Below are positions 9,407 through 16,575 of a stretch of DNA of 64,000 nt, in pieces. This DNA comes from Varibaculum cambriense (GTDB lineage Bacteria; Actinomycetota; Actinomycetes; Actinomycetales; Actinomycetaceae). The notes under the pieces were generated by a model that saw nothing but the letters and a program-made list of their open reading frames with translations, was not told where the DNA came from and searched no databases. Each line of letters begins with the position of its first letter. The first letter of the stretch is position 1. The stretch covers positions 332 through 64,331 of the forward strand of contig NZ_PKHX01000006.1 in assembly GCF_002848005.1 (NCBI RefSeq), written 5' to 3'. The translations under genes were made by a program, and so were the position numbers.

Positions 9407-9538
9407 TTGAGGTTTAGAGGGCGTTTTATTGCGGTTTTACATTATAGTTGTTGCGGTTTTACAAGGCTACTATTGCGGTTTTACAGTACTTGCGTTGCGG
9501 TATTACAGCGTCTCTGTTGCGGTTATACAGAGGATACA
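9407..9538. repeat. 22-bp-period tandem array upstream of the AAA+/DUF4143 gene
   Basis: Five units start at 9429, 9451, 9473, 9495 and 9517, each 22 bp: a conserved core TTGCGGTTTTACA (one substitution in each of the last two units) plus 9 variable bases. A degenerate sixth unit starts at 9407 (TTGAGGTTTAGA) and covers the expected -35 region of the ATPase gene. Two helical turns per unit would put bound proteins on one face of the DNA. It is not CRISPR-like, since core and spacer are far too short. It most resembles an operator or iteron array. Confidence 0.85.
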
Positions 9539-9608
9539 ACCGCCCTTCGTCCTCCTGCACATTTCCACCTCTCGATGCCAGCCCCGCCCCTAAAGAAAAA
9601 CTTGGACG

Positions 9609-9908
9609 CCCTCACCCCCGGTCATTTTCGCCCTCCCCGGACATTTCTACCCTCCAAAGACAAGATCGCCCTCCACAAGTGGCTAATTCACCGAAAAACA
9701 CCCTTATAAATTCGCGCCGGAGGGTGCTTTTGTAGCGGGAGGGTGAAAACGTCACCCCTCACCTCGCCTATTCCCAATTCCCCAAACCAAATCACCCTCC
9801 CCGAACCAAACCACCCTCCACAGACAGGATCACCCTCCAGCGACCAAACCACCCTCCACAGATAACGAAATCAGTTAATTTGTCGCCCCTCTCCCCCCAA
9901 CCGGAGGG
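9609..9908. repeat. 19-bp repeat array, locus B (largest)
   Basis: Blocks of the same 19-mers as locus A in alternating orientation. Inverted cores lie at 9631, 9650 and 9669 (a degenerate one at 9609), forward cores at 9719 and 9738, inverted cores at 9795, 9814, 9833 and 9852, and one forward core at 9903. Spacing inside blocks is exactly 19 bp throughout. The array fills the gap between the 22-bp array and the M20 amidohydrolase gene; no gene is seen in 9387-9961. Part of it (9689-9802) is a direct duplicate of 7980-8094. Confidence 0.85.
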
Positions 9909-9961
9909 CGCTCTTGCATCGGGAAGAAAATAGGGTTAAGAAAAATTAGGAGGAGTTTAAG

Positions 9962-11179
9962 ATGAGTGATTTCGATCTTGCGGAGGCCGTTAAAAAGCTA
10001 GGTTCCTGGCAAGAGGAAACCTATAAGTGGCTGCACCAGAACCCCGAGCTTTCTATGGCAGAAACCGAAACCTGCGATTTTATTTATCAGCAGCTACAAA
10101 ATTTCGGTTATGAAACCCAAAAAATCGGTGGCGGCGTAGTCGGGGTGCTACGAAATGGCACTGGTAAGACCACGCTTTTCCGCGCAGATATTGATGGACT
10201 GCCAGTAAAGGAAGAAACCGGGTTGGAATACGCCTCCACTATCACTCGGCGTGATCAGGACGGAAACGAAGTGCCGGCGATGCACGCCTGCGGTCACGAC
10301 GTGCATATTACTGCCGGTCTGGGGGCTGCCCGGATACTTTCCGAAAACCGCCAGGCGTGGAGCGGCACCCATATAGCCCTCTTCCAGCCCGGCGAAGAAA
10401 CTGCCGAGGGCGCGAAGTCGATGGTAGATGCGGGACTAGTAGAGAAAATCCCGCGCCCCGATGTAGCTTTCGGTCAGCACGTCCTCACCGGTCCTATGCC
10501 TACCGGTTCAGTCGGCACCCATTCTGGCGCCATCCTCTCTACCGGCGCCTCTTTGAAAATTACGGTGCATGGCAAAGGCTCGCACGGCTCTATGCCCCAT
10601 CTGGGAGTCGATACGGTGGTACTCGCCTCGGTGATCGTGCTGCGCCTGCAAACTATTGTGTCTCGCGAAAATGATCCCTTTAAGATGGCGGTCGTAACCG
10701 TAGGTTCCCTGCAAGCCGGTTCCAAGTCGAATATCATTCCCGAACGCGCCACTTTGCTGCTCAATATCCGTGCCTACGATATGCAGGTGCGCGAACACCT
10801 ATTGGAAGCAATAAAACGGATAGTCAACGCCGAATGCGAAGCAGCCGGAAGCCCCGAACCTGCCCAGTTTGAGCTCTACGATTCCTATCCCCTGACCAAT
10901 AACGATGCCGAAACCACTAAGACGGTGACTGACGCGTTTATTGCGCATTTCGGATCAGAGCGCGTAGGTGACTGCGGCGAAGTTCCGGCCTCAGAAGATT
11001 TCAGCACTATCCCGGATGCGTTCGGGATCCCCTATTGCTATTGGGGCTTAGGAGGATTTCGCGAGGAGGATCCCAAGTTCCCCAACCACAACCCCAAGTT
11101 CGCACCCATCATGCAACCCACGCTAGCCACCGGTACAGAAGCTGCGGTAGCTGCAGTGCTGGCTTGGCTGGGGAAGTAA
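9962..11179 (+). CDS. M20-family amidohydrolase (hippurate/N-acyl amino acid hydrolase type)
   Basis: A 405-residue metallo-amidohydrolase. The N-terminal HQNPELSMAE motif, the metal-binding HACGHDVH segment (near residue 105), GEETAEGAKSM and the dimerisation-domain GKGSHGSMPH region are all present in the order expected for the M20D subgroup (IAA-amino acid or hippurate hydrolases, AbgA-like). A strong AGGAGG lies just upstream of the ATG. Likely releases an amino acid from an N-acylated compound in the cytoplasm; the exact substrate is not predictable. It stands alone between the repeat arrays and a toxin-antitoxin module. Confidence 0.9.
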   Translation: MSDFDLAEAVKKLGSWQEETYKWLHQNPELSMAETETCDFIYQQLQNFGYETQKIGGGVVGVLRNGTGKTTLFRADIDGLPVKEETGLEYASTITRRDQDGNEVPAMHACGHDVHITAGLGAARILSENRQAWSGTHIALFQPGEETAEGAKSMVDAGLVEKIPRPDVAFGQHVLTGPMPTGSVGTHSGAILSTGASLKITVHGKGSHGSMPHLGVDTVVLASVIVLRLQTIVSRENDPFKMAVVTVGSLQAGSKSNIIPERATLLLNIRAYDMQVREHLLEAIKRIVNAECEAAGSPEPAQFELYDSYPLTNNDAETTKTVTDAFIAHFGSERVGDCGEVPASEDFSTIPDAFGIPYCYWGLGGFREEDPKFPNHNPKFAPIMQPTLATGTEAAVAAVLAWLGK

Positions 11180-11446
11180 AAACCTTATTCCCTAGCGGGA
11201 ATTATTACTTCTGCGCCGAGCATTTTTATTGACATTTGAGCACGCCATAGCGCCCCAACGTCAATTTGTTTGCGGTCCTGCACCTCCATTTGCGGTTTCT
11301 AACTGGAGGAATAACAATTTTCTAACGCTAACCAATCCGAGATCCACTCCGAACAAACACCTAACACCCCTTTCCTCACCATACAATCCCACTGCCGTCC
11401 ACCACCTACCGTGTTACAATGTCTTATAGATAGAGAGGAGGAAGCG

Positions 11447-11671
11447 ATGGCTAGTACAACTATTACTATCAGACTTGACGGGGAAGAAAAGGCTCTCATC
11501 TCTGATTATGCCGCTACCTTTGGAATCTCTGTCTCCGAGTTCATTCGTAGGGTCGCGCTAGAACATTTAGAAGATGAGCTAGATTTGCAGGCCTGGGAGG
11601 AAGCGAAAGCGGAGTTCGAAGTTGACCCCGAAACGATTTCCTCAGCTGAGATTGCGAAGAAATACCTTTAG
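11447..11671 (+). CDS. RelB/DUF6290-type antitoxin
   Basis: Start chosen at ATG 11447 because GAGAGGAGGAAGCG precedes it; a GTG further upstream gives a non-family extension. The 74-residue product (MASTTITIRLDGEEKALISD) has the short beta-strand plus two-helix pattern of ribbon-helix-helix DNA-binding antitoxins and an acidic C-terminal tail for toxin binding. One base separates its stop from the toxin ATG. TTACAAT at 11414-11420 may be the -10 of its promoter. Expected to neutralise the downstream RelE and repress its own operon. Confidence 0.85.
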   Translation: MASTTITIRLDGEEKALISDYAATFGISVSEFIRRVALEHLEDELDLQAWEEAKAEFEVDPETISSAEIAKKYL

Positions 11672-11672
11672 T

Positions 11673-11936
11673 ATGTGGAAACTGGAGTTTTCTAAGCGCG
11701 CGGATAAACAGTTATCAAAAATGGATCCCGGCGTCAGGCGAGTTATTGTCGCTTGGCTACTCAGAAACATCGACGGATGTCTAGATCCCCGCGCGCACGG
11801 TAAAGGTCTCAGCGCTAACCTATCTGGAAAGTGGCGTTACCGGGTAGGCAACTATCGCATACTTTGCGATATCAAAGATCAGGAATTGGTCGTGATCGCA
11901 ATCGAGATCGGGCATAGAAGCCGCATTTACCGCTAG
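11673..11936 (+). CDS. RelE-family toxin
   Basis: An 87-residue RelE/ParE-superfamily protein starting at ATG 11673 (MWKLEFSKRADKQLSKMD), one base after the antitoxin stop. The KWRYRVGNYRILCDI strand and the terminal IGHRSRIYR are the conserved RelE basic core and C-terminus. RelE proteins cleave mRNA in the ribosomal A site. This copy is intact and gives a useful reference for the frameshifted relative at 12775-13029. Confidence 0.87.
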   Translation: MWKLEFSKRADKQLSKMDPGVRRVIVAWLLRNIDGCLDPRAHGKGLSANLSGKWRYRVGNYRILCDIKDQELVVIAIEIGHRSRIYR

Positions 11937-12043
11937 GCACCTGGTTTCCTATATGGCAGGAGAGTGTTAACCGATAGGTTTCTCTGCGACACCCCGGGGA
12001 AAAACCTGCACCAGGAATCTCCCCAGCAGCAGTGTCCGAAAAA

Positions 12044-12083
12044 GTCCAACTTGCACAACAAAAACGGTCCAACTTGCACAACA
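12044..12083. repeat. Two-unit 23-bp direct repeat
   Basis: The 17-mer GTCCAACTTGCACAACA occurs at 12044-12060 and exactly again at 12067-12083 (period 23). Architecture (13-17 bp core, 22-23 bp period) matches the array upstream of the AAA+/DUF4143 gene, but no ATPase gene is adjacent here. It lies in the gap between the RelE toxin and the HigA-like promoter; I see no gene in that gap. Confidence 0.75.
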
Positions 12084-12170
12084 CACGATAAAACAGGGCT
12101 GGATGCTGGTGCCGTTCTGAGGCTAGATTGCGCCGTATCCTGCACTATCGGGCAAAAGGAGCAGCACCCC

Positions 12171-12198
12171 TTGACCAATGTAGCTTTTAAGCTACAAT
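12171..12198 (+). promoter_or_regulatory. Promoter with palindromic operator of the HigA-like locus
   Basis: TTGACC (12171-12176), a 16-bp spacer and TACAAT (12193-12198) form a good sigma-70-type promoter. The spacer is occupied by the near-perfect palindrome GTAGCTTTTAAGCTAC (12180-12195), placed as expected for autorepression by a HigA-type antitoxin. Confidence 0.75.
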
Positions 12199-12203
12199 TA
12201 GGG

Positions 12204-12323
12204 TGTGGAAATTGCTTCCAGCAGCTTGTTTGGCGCTTCGCTGGGGGGTATAAATCTAGCCAAATCAGAGATATTAAAACCGCTCAAAACCTCGCAAAAC
12301 AGATAAGAAAGGAACGTCCATGA
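12204..12323 (+). pseudogene. Remnant of a HigB/RelE-type (Gp49-like) toxin gene
   Basis: Directly upstream of the antitoxin, one frame reads GGYKSSQIRDIKTAQNLAKQ and then RKERP-stop, which matches the conserved C-terminus of addiction-module killer proteins (typically CGGDKxxQxxDIxxAKxLA). The body of the toxin (about 60-70 residues) is missing: the promoter lies only about 60 bp upstream of this motif. The stop overlaps the antitoxin ATG as ATGA, the usual toxin-antitoxin junction. Probably an internal deletion product. Confidence 0.65.
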
Positions 12324-12607
12324 ACGAAGTGACTTTTTTTGCATTTGACGCGAGCAAATATCTTGACACTGATGAAGCGATAAATGATTACTTAACTATC
12401 GCACTCGAAGATGGTGACACCAAAACGGTGCAAGTGGTTCTACGCGACATCGCCCGCGCACACGGCATGACTCAGCTCGCTAAAGAAACTCAGCTCAACC
12501 GCGAATCCCTCTACAAATCATTATCCAAAGAGGGCAACCCCTCCTTTGCGACCATCACGAAAATCATGAAAGCCCTCGGACTCAAAATGACCCTGGCTAC
12601 CCAATAG
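12320..12607 (+). CDS. HigA-like addiction-module antitoxin (solitary)
   Basis: A 95-residue protein. The N-terminal FDASKYLDTDEAINDYLTIA and a C-terminal helix-turn-helix (TQLAKETQLNRESLYKSLS, GNPSFATITKIMKALGL) are typical of the putative addiction-module antidote family paired with Gp49-like killers. An AAAGGAAC sequence precedes the ATG. Because the toxin upstream is only a remnant, this antitoxin is probably now a free repressor of its own palindromic promoter, or an anti-addiction factor against a related toxin elsewhere (inference). Confidence 0.85.
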   Translation: MNEVTFFAFDASKYLDTDEAINDYLTIALEDGDTKTVQVVLRDIARAHGMTQLAKETQLNRESLYKSLSKEGNPSFATITKIMKALGLKMTLATQ

Positions 12608-12774
12608 GCCCAAACCCCGGAGCGGAAAGATCAACCCTAAGTTTTTCAAACAATCCTCGCGGATTACCGCCCCGGGATACACCGGATTTTTCATACTCAC
12701 GTTCCTCTCGCCCTCCCCTACCTCCCCCTCAGACAGATGTAGCCTTTAGCGCCGATTATTAACGGTAAACGTCT

Positions 12775-13029
12775 TTACGATGCCCCCCGTTCAACCAGAA
12801 CAATAATGAGTTCGCGGTCCCGAATTTCCGTAATGAGCCGATAGTTTCCAACCCGGTAACGCCAGTAACCAGAGAATTTGCCCTTTAATGCTTTCCCATA
12901 CTTTCTCGGCTCAGCGGTATTGACTAGGTTCTTTTCTACCCACGCTTTAATCATCACCAAAACCGGCTTATCCAGTTTTTTCAGGGCTTTCTTGGCTTCT
13001 TTCGTGTAGTAGAGCGAATACCGCTTCAT
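12775..13029 (-). CDS. RelE-family toxin with frameshifted C-terminus
   Basis: Start at ATG 13029 (MKRYSLYYTKEAKKALKKLD), overlapping the antitoxin stop as ATGA. The RelE core (YWRYRVGNYRLITEIRDREL) is present, but the frame ends ...VERGAS-stop. A run of six G (C at 12783-12788 on the plus strand) lies just there; with five G the frame would continue as GHRKDVYR and stop at 12759, matching the conserved RelE ending (compare GHRSRIYR in the copy at 11673). So the last residues, usually needed for mRNA cleavage, are lost in this sequence. It may be inactivation, slippage-dependent expression or a sequencing error. Confidence 0.85.
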   Translation of the reverse strand: MKRYSLYYTKEAKKALKKLDKPVLVMIKAWVEKNLVNTAEPRKYGKALKGKFSGYWRYRVGNYRLITEIRDRELIIVLVERGAS

Positions 13030-13250
13030 ACCCCCAATTCCGTCCATACATCATCGTGGGAATACAGCTCCGCCTCACCGGCACCCTTCTGCTTTTCATA
13101 ACGCGCGATCGTCTGTAAATCGTATTCGTCCTCAATGCGTTCCATCATGGTTGCGCGAATAACCGCCGATAAACTCCGGTTTAGAACCCGCGCGTAATCC
13201 TTATATAAATCCAGCTCTTTATCTGGAACCCGTAAACTAATCGTCCCCAT
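13026..13250 (-). CDS. RelB/DUF6290-type antitoxin
   Basis: Start at ATG 13250 (MGTISLRVPDKELDLYKDYA), with GGAGGAGAG immediately upstream; the longer frame back to 13373 is not supported. A 74-residue ribbon-helix-helix-like N-terminus plus acidic tail, a paralogue of the antitoxin at 11447 but clearly diverged. Overlaps the RelE start by 4 bp. Presumed to bind RelE and the palindrome at 13270-13287. Confidence 0.85.
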   Translation of the reverse strand: MGTISLRVPDKELDLYKDYARVLNRSLSAVIRATMMERIEDEYDLQTIARYEKQKGAGEAELYSHDDVWTELGV

Positions 13251-13269
13251 AATCTCTCCTCCCCGCGCT

Positions 13270-13287
13270 GTATTACAAGTGTAGTAC
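13270..13287. promoter_or_regulatory. Putative toxin-antitoxin operator palindrome
   Basis: GTATTACA-AG-TGTAGTAC is an 18-bp inverted repeat (7 of 8 arm positions pair), 20 bp upstream of the antitoxin ATG and overlapping the expected promoter. Position and symmetry fit autorepression by the ribbon-helix-helix antitoxin. Confidence 0.5.
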
Positions 13288-13655
13288 CATCTGGCTTGGG
13301 GGCGCAACATTTTTACCCCTCCTTCCCGAAGACGAAAACCCGGGTATCTAAAGCCATGGTTAGCTAAACCCACCCGTCACACCAACGTCCTGGAGAGAAA
13401 AGAAACCAGCCCCCACACGGCTGGCATAGAAAAATCCCTAGAACCCGAGACCTTGGAATCATTGGTTTATAGCAAATTCGGCTTCGAAAAGTTCGACAGT
13501 TAAATCTCTACACCTACTGTGCTCTGTAAATCTTGAATCGGCAGGGGTGTGAAAACTCTGTAATACCAAAGCCCAATAGTTATCTTGGAACAGGGCTGCG
13601 GCAAAATTCACTCATAGTTTGCTAGTTTCCATGAAAAATTAGAAAGCAAGCCAGT
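13288..13655. other. Gap between toxin-antitoxin module and acyl-CoA ligase operon; possible gene tail
   Basis: No complete gene is visible. On the plus strand a short frame ending at TAA 13503 reads SLEPETLESLVYSKFGFEKF, which has the look of a protein C-terminus, but no start or upstream body is recognisable. It may be a relic of a lost gene or chance. No clear terminator for the operon ending at 13656 was found. Confidence 0.25.
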
Positions 13656-15263
13656 TTAGAGAGAAACGAACAGCGCTCGTACCGCGCTCTTATCCACCTT
13701 CGAACCAGCGGTCAGCGGAATGGCGGAAACCTGGCGGAAGTATACCGGAACCTGGTAGCGCGCCAACCGCTTATTTAGTTCTTGTTTCAGTTGTGTTTCA
13801 GTTGTGTTTGCCCCATCCGCAAGTACCACGGCAGCAGCAGCAACTTCACCATAGACTGGGTCGGGAACTCCAACCACAGATGCATCTGCAATCACGTTTA
13901 GCCTACGCAGTTCTTCTTCCACATCGATACACCAGATTTTTTCACCACCGCGGTTAATCATGTCTTTCTTGCGATCCATCAGGTATATATACCCCTGAGA
14001 ATTGGCCCGCCCTACATCACCGGTGGCTAGCCAACCATCGGCAGTCAAGGCATCAATTTCGATTTCGTCATAGCGCCTAGCAATGTTAGCTCCGCGCATT
14101 TTTATTTCGCCCACCTCCCCAACGGGCAATTCCACCCCAGAATCATCACATATCTTCACTTCTAGTCCGGGGATAGGTAATCCAGAGGATCCTAAGTAAG
14201 GAGAGCCAGCCGCATCACAGGGAAACACGAAAGCAGGAGAGCAACTTTCGGTTAGCCCATACACCGTACGGAACTGCATTTGCGGCATCCATTCGTGTAA
14301 TTCTTTAATTCGCGATACCGGCATATGGGCTGCGCCACATGCCATCTTCTGCACCGATGGAAGTTCGGGAAAACGATCACGCTCTTCTAACATCAACGCG
14401 AAAACCGTAGGAGAGGCATGCACAAAGCTAACCTCAGAAGTGAAAATTTCTTTAACGAACGGTCTCCCTTCCATACGTTTTTGGATATGAATTGAACCTC
14501 CCAGATAAATAAATAATCCAATGATGGCAATCATTCCGGTTACATGATAAATGGGAACGGCGATAATAGTGCTGTCGCCGCTGGTTAGCTCAAGTACCCT
14601 TTCATAAGAACGTACAGCATGTACTGCGTTCATATTTGTCAGCAGCACACCTTTGGATAGGGATGTGGTTCCCGAAGTAAATAACAGGATGGAATCCTGC
14701 TCGATTCCCGGAAGTGGAACCTCTGCCAGCACTGTTTTCGGGTCTAACTCCCCCTTCTCACTATTCAAAGGTAACCCGCAAGCACAAGTGTTAGAGGAGG
14801 TGGTAACTACTGGCTTATCCTCAAACCAAGCAGCTTGCTCAGGATGACAAATGACTAAATCTAAGTTGGCGCGAGCCACCAAAGCGTCGATTTCTGCCCG
14901 ACGGAATTTACCAGGGAGCGGCACTATGATGGCGCCTAGCCGGTTGCTAGCGTAGAAAGAGGTAATAAAGTCAATTCCGTTGTCCAGCAATACCCCTATC
15001 CGGTTTCCGGGACCAATTTTGTATTCTGTGCGCAAATAGGCCGCGAACTGGTCGGTTAGCTGCTTGACTTCAGAGAAAGTGAAACGGTTACCGTCCTCAG
15101 CAAAAATTGCCACCTTACTGGCGAACCGTTGCGCGGTATTTTCTAGAGTTTCATAAAGTGAAGCAGGACCAGGTACATAGGTTTGAACCGTTCGCCCATA
15201 TACCTCAACTGGCTGCAAATCTTGCACCATATTTTTCGGCCAAAGGGCTTGTCCGGAAATCAT
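13656..15263 (-). CDS. AMP-dependent acyl-CoA/aryl-CoA ligase
   Basis: A 535-residue ANL-superfamily enzyme that activates a carboxylic acid with ATP and joins it to CoA. Motifs in order: LLFTSGTTSLSKGVLL (P-loop-like), VYGLTESC (A5), GWLATGDVGR (A7), DRKKDMINRGGEKI (A8 hinge), and a C-terminal Lys in GSKVDKSAVR. AAGGAG lies upstream of the ATG at 15263. It is the last gene of the LacI-led cluster, 95 bp after glycerate kinase. The substrate is not predictable; context (thiolase, CoA-transferase, SDR) suggests a short or medium-chain or hydroxy acid. Confidence 0.88.
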   Translation of the reverse strand: MISGQALWPKNMVQDLQPVEVYGRTVQTYVPGPASLYETLENTAQRFASKVAIFAEDGNRFTFSEVKQLTDQFAAYLRTEYKIGPGNRIGVLLDNGIDFITSFYASNRLGAIIVPLPGKFRRAEIDALVARANLDLVICHPEQAAWFEDKPVVTTSSNTCACGLPLNSEKGELDPKTVLAEVPLPGIEQDSILLFTSGTTSLSKGVLLTNMNAVHAVRSYERVLELTSGDSTIIAVPIYHVTGMIAIIGLFIYLGGSIHIQKRMEGRPFVKEIFTSEVSFVHASPTVFALMLEERDRFPELPSVQKMACGAAHMPVSRIKELHEWMPQMQFRTVYGLTESCSPAFVFPCDAAGSPYLGSSGLPIPGLEVKICDDSGVELPVGEVGEIKMRGANIARRYDEIEIDALTADGWLATGDVGRANSQGYIYLMDRKKDMINRGGEKIWCIDVEEELRRLNVIADASVVGVPDPVYGEVAAAAVVLADGANTTETQLKQELNKRLARYQVPVYFRQVSAIPLTAGSKVDKSAVRALFVSL

Positions 15264-15358
15264 TTTTACTCCTTATATTTTGCAGTTTGGATAGCAAAAC
15301 AAGCGTGACCTCACTGCGATTAGATATTGCTAGTCCAAGTCCAAGGGGATTGGACTGT

Positions 15359-16507
15359 TCAAAATTTTTTAGTCTGTCTGGCAGCGGCAAGTATTCGGCA
15401 TGCCATTCGTACTGATTCACGTAACGTCGGTTGAGCTTTTGCAAGAGCGTCTTTTAGGCTACCCACTTCGCGAACTGTGGGAACAATGGCGGCAAAGCCA
15501 TTTTCGTGCAGCGACTCAACGTTGCGACCTAAATTGCCGGTGAACGCAATAGTGGGTACGCCCTGTGCGCGTGCCTCGAGCATGACTCCCCACGGGGTTT
15601 TGCCAAATTTGGTCTGGAAGTCCATGGAGCCTTCTCCGGTGAACACGAAGTCCGCACCCGCGATTTTTTCGCCGAGCTTCACGGTGGCTATCACGACTTC
15701 CACGCCGCGCTGCGGTTTTGCGCCCAGCAGTGCCATGAAGGCCGCGCCCAGGCCGCCGGCTGCTCCGGCTCCGGGAATCTCGGATACGGCACGCCCGCTT
15801 GCTGAGTCCAGGAGCTTTCCCCATTGGGCGAGGGCTGCGTCAAACACCTCAACCTCATTCGGTTGCACGCCCTTTTGGGGGCCGAAGACGGCGGTTGCGC
15901 CGCGTTCGCCGGTGAGTGGGTTATCGACGTCGCACGCGAGCGTGATTTCTACATCTTGCCAGCGTTCGCTGATGCCGTTGGTGTCCAGGTTGGCGGCGTC
16001 CGCCAGGGCCAGTGCCCGGATCTCAATTTCCTTTCCTGCGGCAGTTGTGGCAACCGCGCCCAGGGCGCGCGCCATGCCCCAGCCGCCGTCATTGGTGGCT
16101 GATCCGCCCAGGCCAACTATCAGGCGGGCGGGGGAGAGTTCAAGTATGTGGTTGAGCAGCTGACCCACGCCCGCGGTGTTTGCTTCGCGGGGGTTCAGCT
16201 CTTCTGTGGTGAGATGTTCGATGCCGGCAGCCTCGGCGATTTCGACGACCGCCAGGCGTTCCGCCTCGATCCACCCGAAGTGGGCGGTTCTGGGGCGCCC
16301 GAGTGCATCGGCGACATCGACGTGGAGTAGTTTGCCGCCAAGCGCGTCCACCAGGGACTGGGTGGTCCCCTCGCCACCATCAGCCATGGGAACCTCGATA
16401 CATTCGGCATCAGGAAACACATCATGAACCCCGGCACTCATGGTGGCTGCGACAGTAGCTGCGGTCATGGTTCCCTTGAATGAATCTGGCGCTAGAATAA
16501 ATTTCAT
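15359..16507 (-). CDS. Glycerate kinase (GarK/GlxK family)
   Basis: 382 residues. Family signatures are PDSFKGTMTA at the N-terminus, LGGSATNDGGWGMARAL in the middle and FTGEGSMDFQTKFGKTPWGV towards the end. Known of the family: ATP-dependent phosphorylation of D-glycerate, usually to 2-phosphoglycerate, feeding glycolysis. CGGAGA precedes the ATG at 16507. It is separated from the upstream MFS gene by a 13-bp hairpin, so its level may differ from the upstream genes. Its presence beside CoA-ester enzymes suggests the imported compound yields both a C3 acid and an acyl-CoA, or that two functions share one regulator (inference). Confidence 0.9.
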   Translation of the reverse strand: MKFILAPDSFKGTMTAATVAATMSAGVHDVFPDAECIEVPMADGGEGTTQSLVDALGGKLLHVDVADALGRPRTAHFGWIEAERLAVVEIAEAAGIEHLTTEELNPREANTAGVGQLLNHILELSPARLIVGLGGSATNDGGWGMARALGAVATTAAGKEIEIRALALADAANLDTNGISERWQDVEITLACDVDNPLTGERGATAVFGPQKGVQPNEVEVFDAALAQWGKLLDSASGRAVSEIPGAGAAGGLGAAFMALLGAKPQRGVEVVIATVKLGEKIAGADFVFTGEGSMDFQTKFGKTPWGVMLEARAQGVPTIAFTGNLGRNVESLHENGFAAIVPTVREVGSLKDALAKAQPTLRESVRMACRILAAARQTKKF

Positions 16508-16526
16508 TGTTTCTCCGATTGCTGAG

Positions 16527-16563
16527 TGGTGGGGTAGCCGGGTTTAAAGCGGCTACCCCACCA
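16527..16563 (-). terminator. Intercistronic 13-bp hairpin between MFS and glycerate kinase genes
   Basis: TGGTGGGGTAGCC (16527-16539) pairs perfectly with 16551-16563 around an 11-nt loop. On the minus strand no U-run follows, so it is more likely an RNA-processing or stabilising hairpin (or a partial Rho-type stop) than a full intrinsic terminator. Confidence 0.6.
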
Positions 16564-16575
16564 ATCTAAGGTGCG

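Noticed and set aside
9429..9538. CRISPR-like array
   Set aside because: Core 13 bp and variable part 9 bp are far below CRISPR repeat and spacer sizes, and no cas genes are present.
11964..12203. Upstream part of the plus-strand frame that ends at 12323
   Set aside because: It crosses the promoter-operator and the 23-bp repeats; only the last ~25 codons resemble a toxin.
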